Part shown: positions 63,511 through 64,000 of the stretch, in pieces
Layout of the letters: each line of letters begins with the position of its first letter
Position numbering within the stretch: the stretch's first letter is position 1
Origin: Trochalopteron elliotii
Taxonomy: Eukaryota; Chordata; Aves; Passeriformes; Leiothrichidae
Assembly: GCA_024734555.1 (NCBI GenBank)
Contig: JANPWX010019780.1
Location: 890,850-954,849, forward strand
DNA: 64,000 nucleotides
Direction of reading: 5' to 3'
The notes under the pieces: generated by a model
Told to the model about the DNA's origin: nothing
Database searches by the model: none
What the model saw: only the letters and a program-made list of their open reading frames with translations
Made by a program: the position numbers and the translations under genes

Positions 63511-64000
63511 ATTATACATGAGTATCCTTATAGGGAGTGTTGGGAGCCCTATCCCGGGGAGGCTTTTCCTGGCAGCCGATCAAAGCAGAGAAAGCTTCCA
63601 CGATCGGGCTGCTGTGATTCTCAATTGCTGGTGGGGCAGATGCCCCGGGTGCCCAGGAAAAAAAGCCTGGGAAATCGGGCTGGGAGAGGAGCCTTAACAC
63701 AGAGAAGTGATTAGCCGTGACACAACCAATGCCATTTTGCTTTGGGTTTCTTACGGGGATCAGGATGTTACCAAAGGGGGGTTGGGAGACATAAAATAGT
63801 GAAGTAGTAGTAGTCATGCTAAGGCTTGAAGATTTTTCTATTAGAAGTAGGCCCTAATTCTGGGAATGTGCCATGGGAATGTACTGAGGTTCCTGAGACT
63901 TAAAGGGCTTAGCTAAGAACAAACAGGTAGAAACTGTTAGCTGTTTCCATGAGATTAAGTTAAAGTATAACGTAGCCATGGATATCTGGTGGGGGGAGTT
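63511..64000. other. GC/CpG-bearing sequence of unknown kind, running to the window edge
   Basis: From about 63539 (tgttgggagccctatcccgg) the base composition is GC-richer and CpGs are frequent, as in the LTR blocks elsewhere. This may be a second, plus-oriented LTR or ERV internal sequence cut by the window edge. I cannot name it. The overlapping open frames are not recognisable. Confidence 0.35.

Overview
The window looks like a stretch of bird nuclear DNA, most likely from a passerine (songbird). Three things point that way. There are many CR1 LINE fragments on both strands. There are several ERV long terminal repeats (LTRs). There is one SINE that joins a tRNA-Ile-like head to a CR1-type tail, an architecture known from the passerine family TguSINE1. 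The sequence is AT-rich overall. I found no protein-coding gene, exon, rRNA or functional tRNA gene that I can defend. The open reading frames are short and either lie inside repeats, follow microsatellites, or match nothing I recognise. The window is best read as an intergenic region or part of a very long intron.

Layout. 1-8.9 kb: unique AT-rich DNA with a poly(A) run at 372, a 22-bp duplication at 3.3 kb and a 142-bp TTTC microsatellite at 5.74 kb. 8.9-9.5 kb: a CR1 fold-back. 10.5-11.0 kb: an ATTTT array, then a GGAART tract. 13.2 kb: a short CR1. 14.5-15.0 kb: an LTR. 17.8-21.7 kb: the most structured part, with a plus-strand CR1 split by a 598-bp LTR (6-bp target-site duplication) and a 39-nt T run, facing a minus-strand CR1 split by a different 609-bp LTR (5-bp duplication). 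26.1-26.6 kb: another CR1. 27.3 kb: a strong imperfect hairpin. 27.5-38.5 kb: unique DNA with one CpG-rich patch at 35.5 kb. 38.5-39.2 kb: a complete solo LTR of the same family as the one at 20.9 kb, in the opposite orientation. 45.9 kb: a compact 291-bp LTR with a 6-bp duplication. 47.5 and 63.2 kb: two related LTR copies. 51.4 kb: the SINE. 54.0-55.1 kb: a CpG-rich ERV-derived block with LTR signals and a possible primer-binding site. 56.5-57.4 kb: an old LTR. 58.6 and 61.3 kb: CR1 3' ends, the first with the same kind of tail as the SINE.

No genes act together here. What the window records is insertion history: old CR1 copies, younger LTRs inside them, recombination down to solo LTRs, and a SINE whose tail matches a LINE end 7 kb away. 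Family names are from memory of consensus sequences, without a database search. Boundaries are exact only where a target-site duplication is given.
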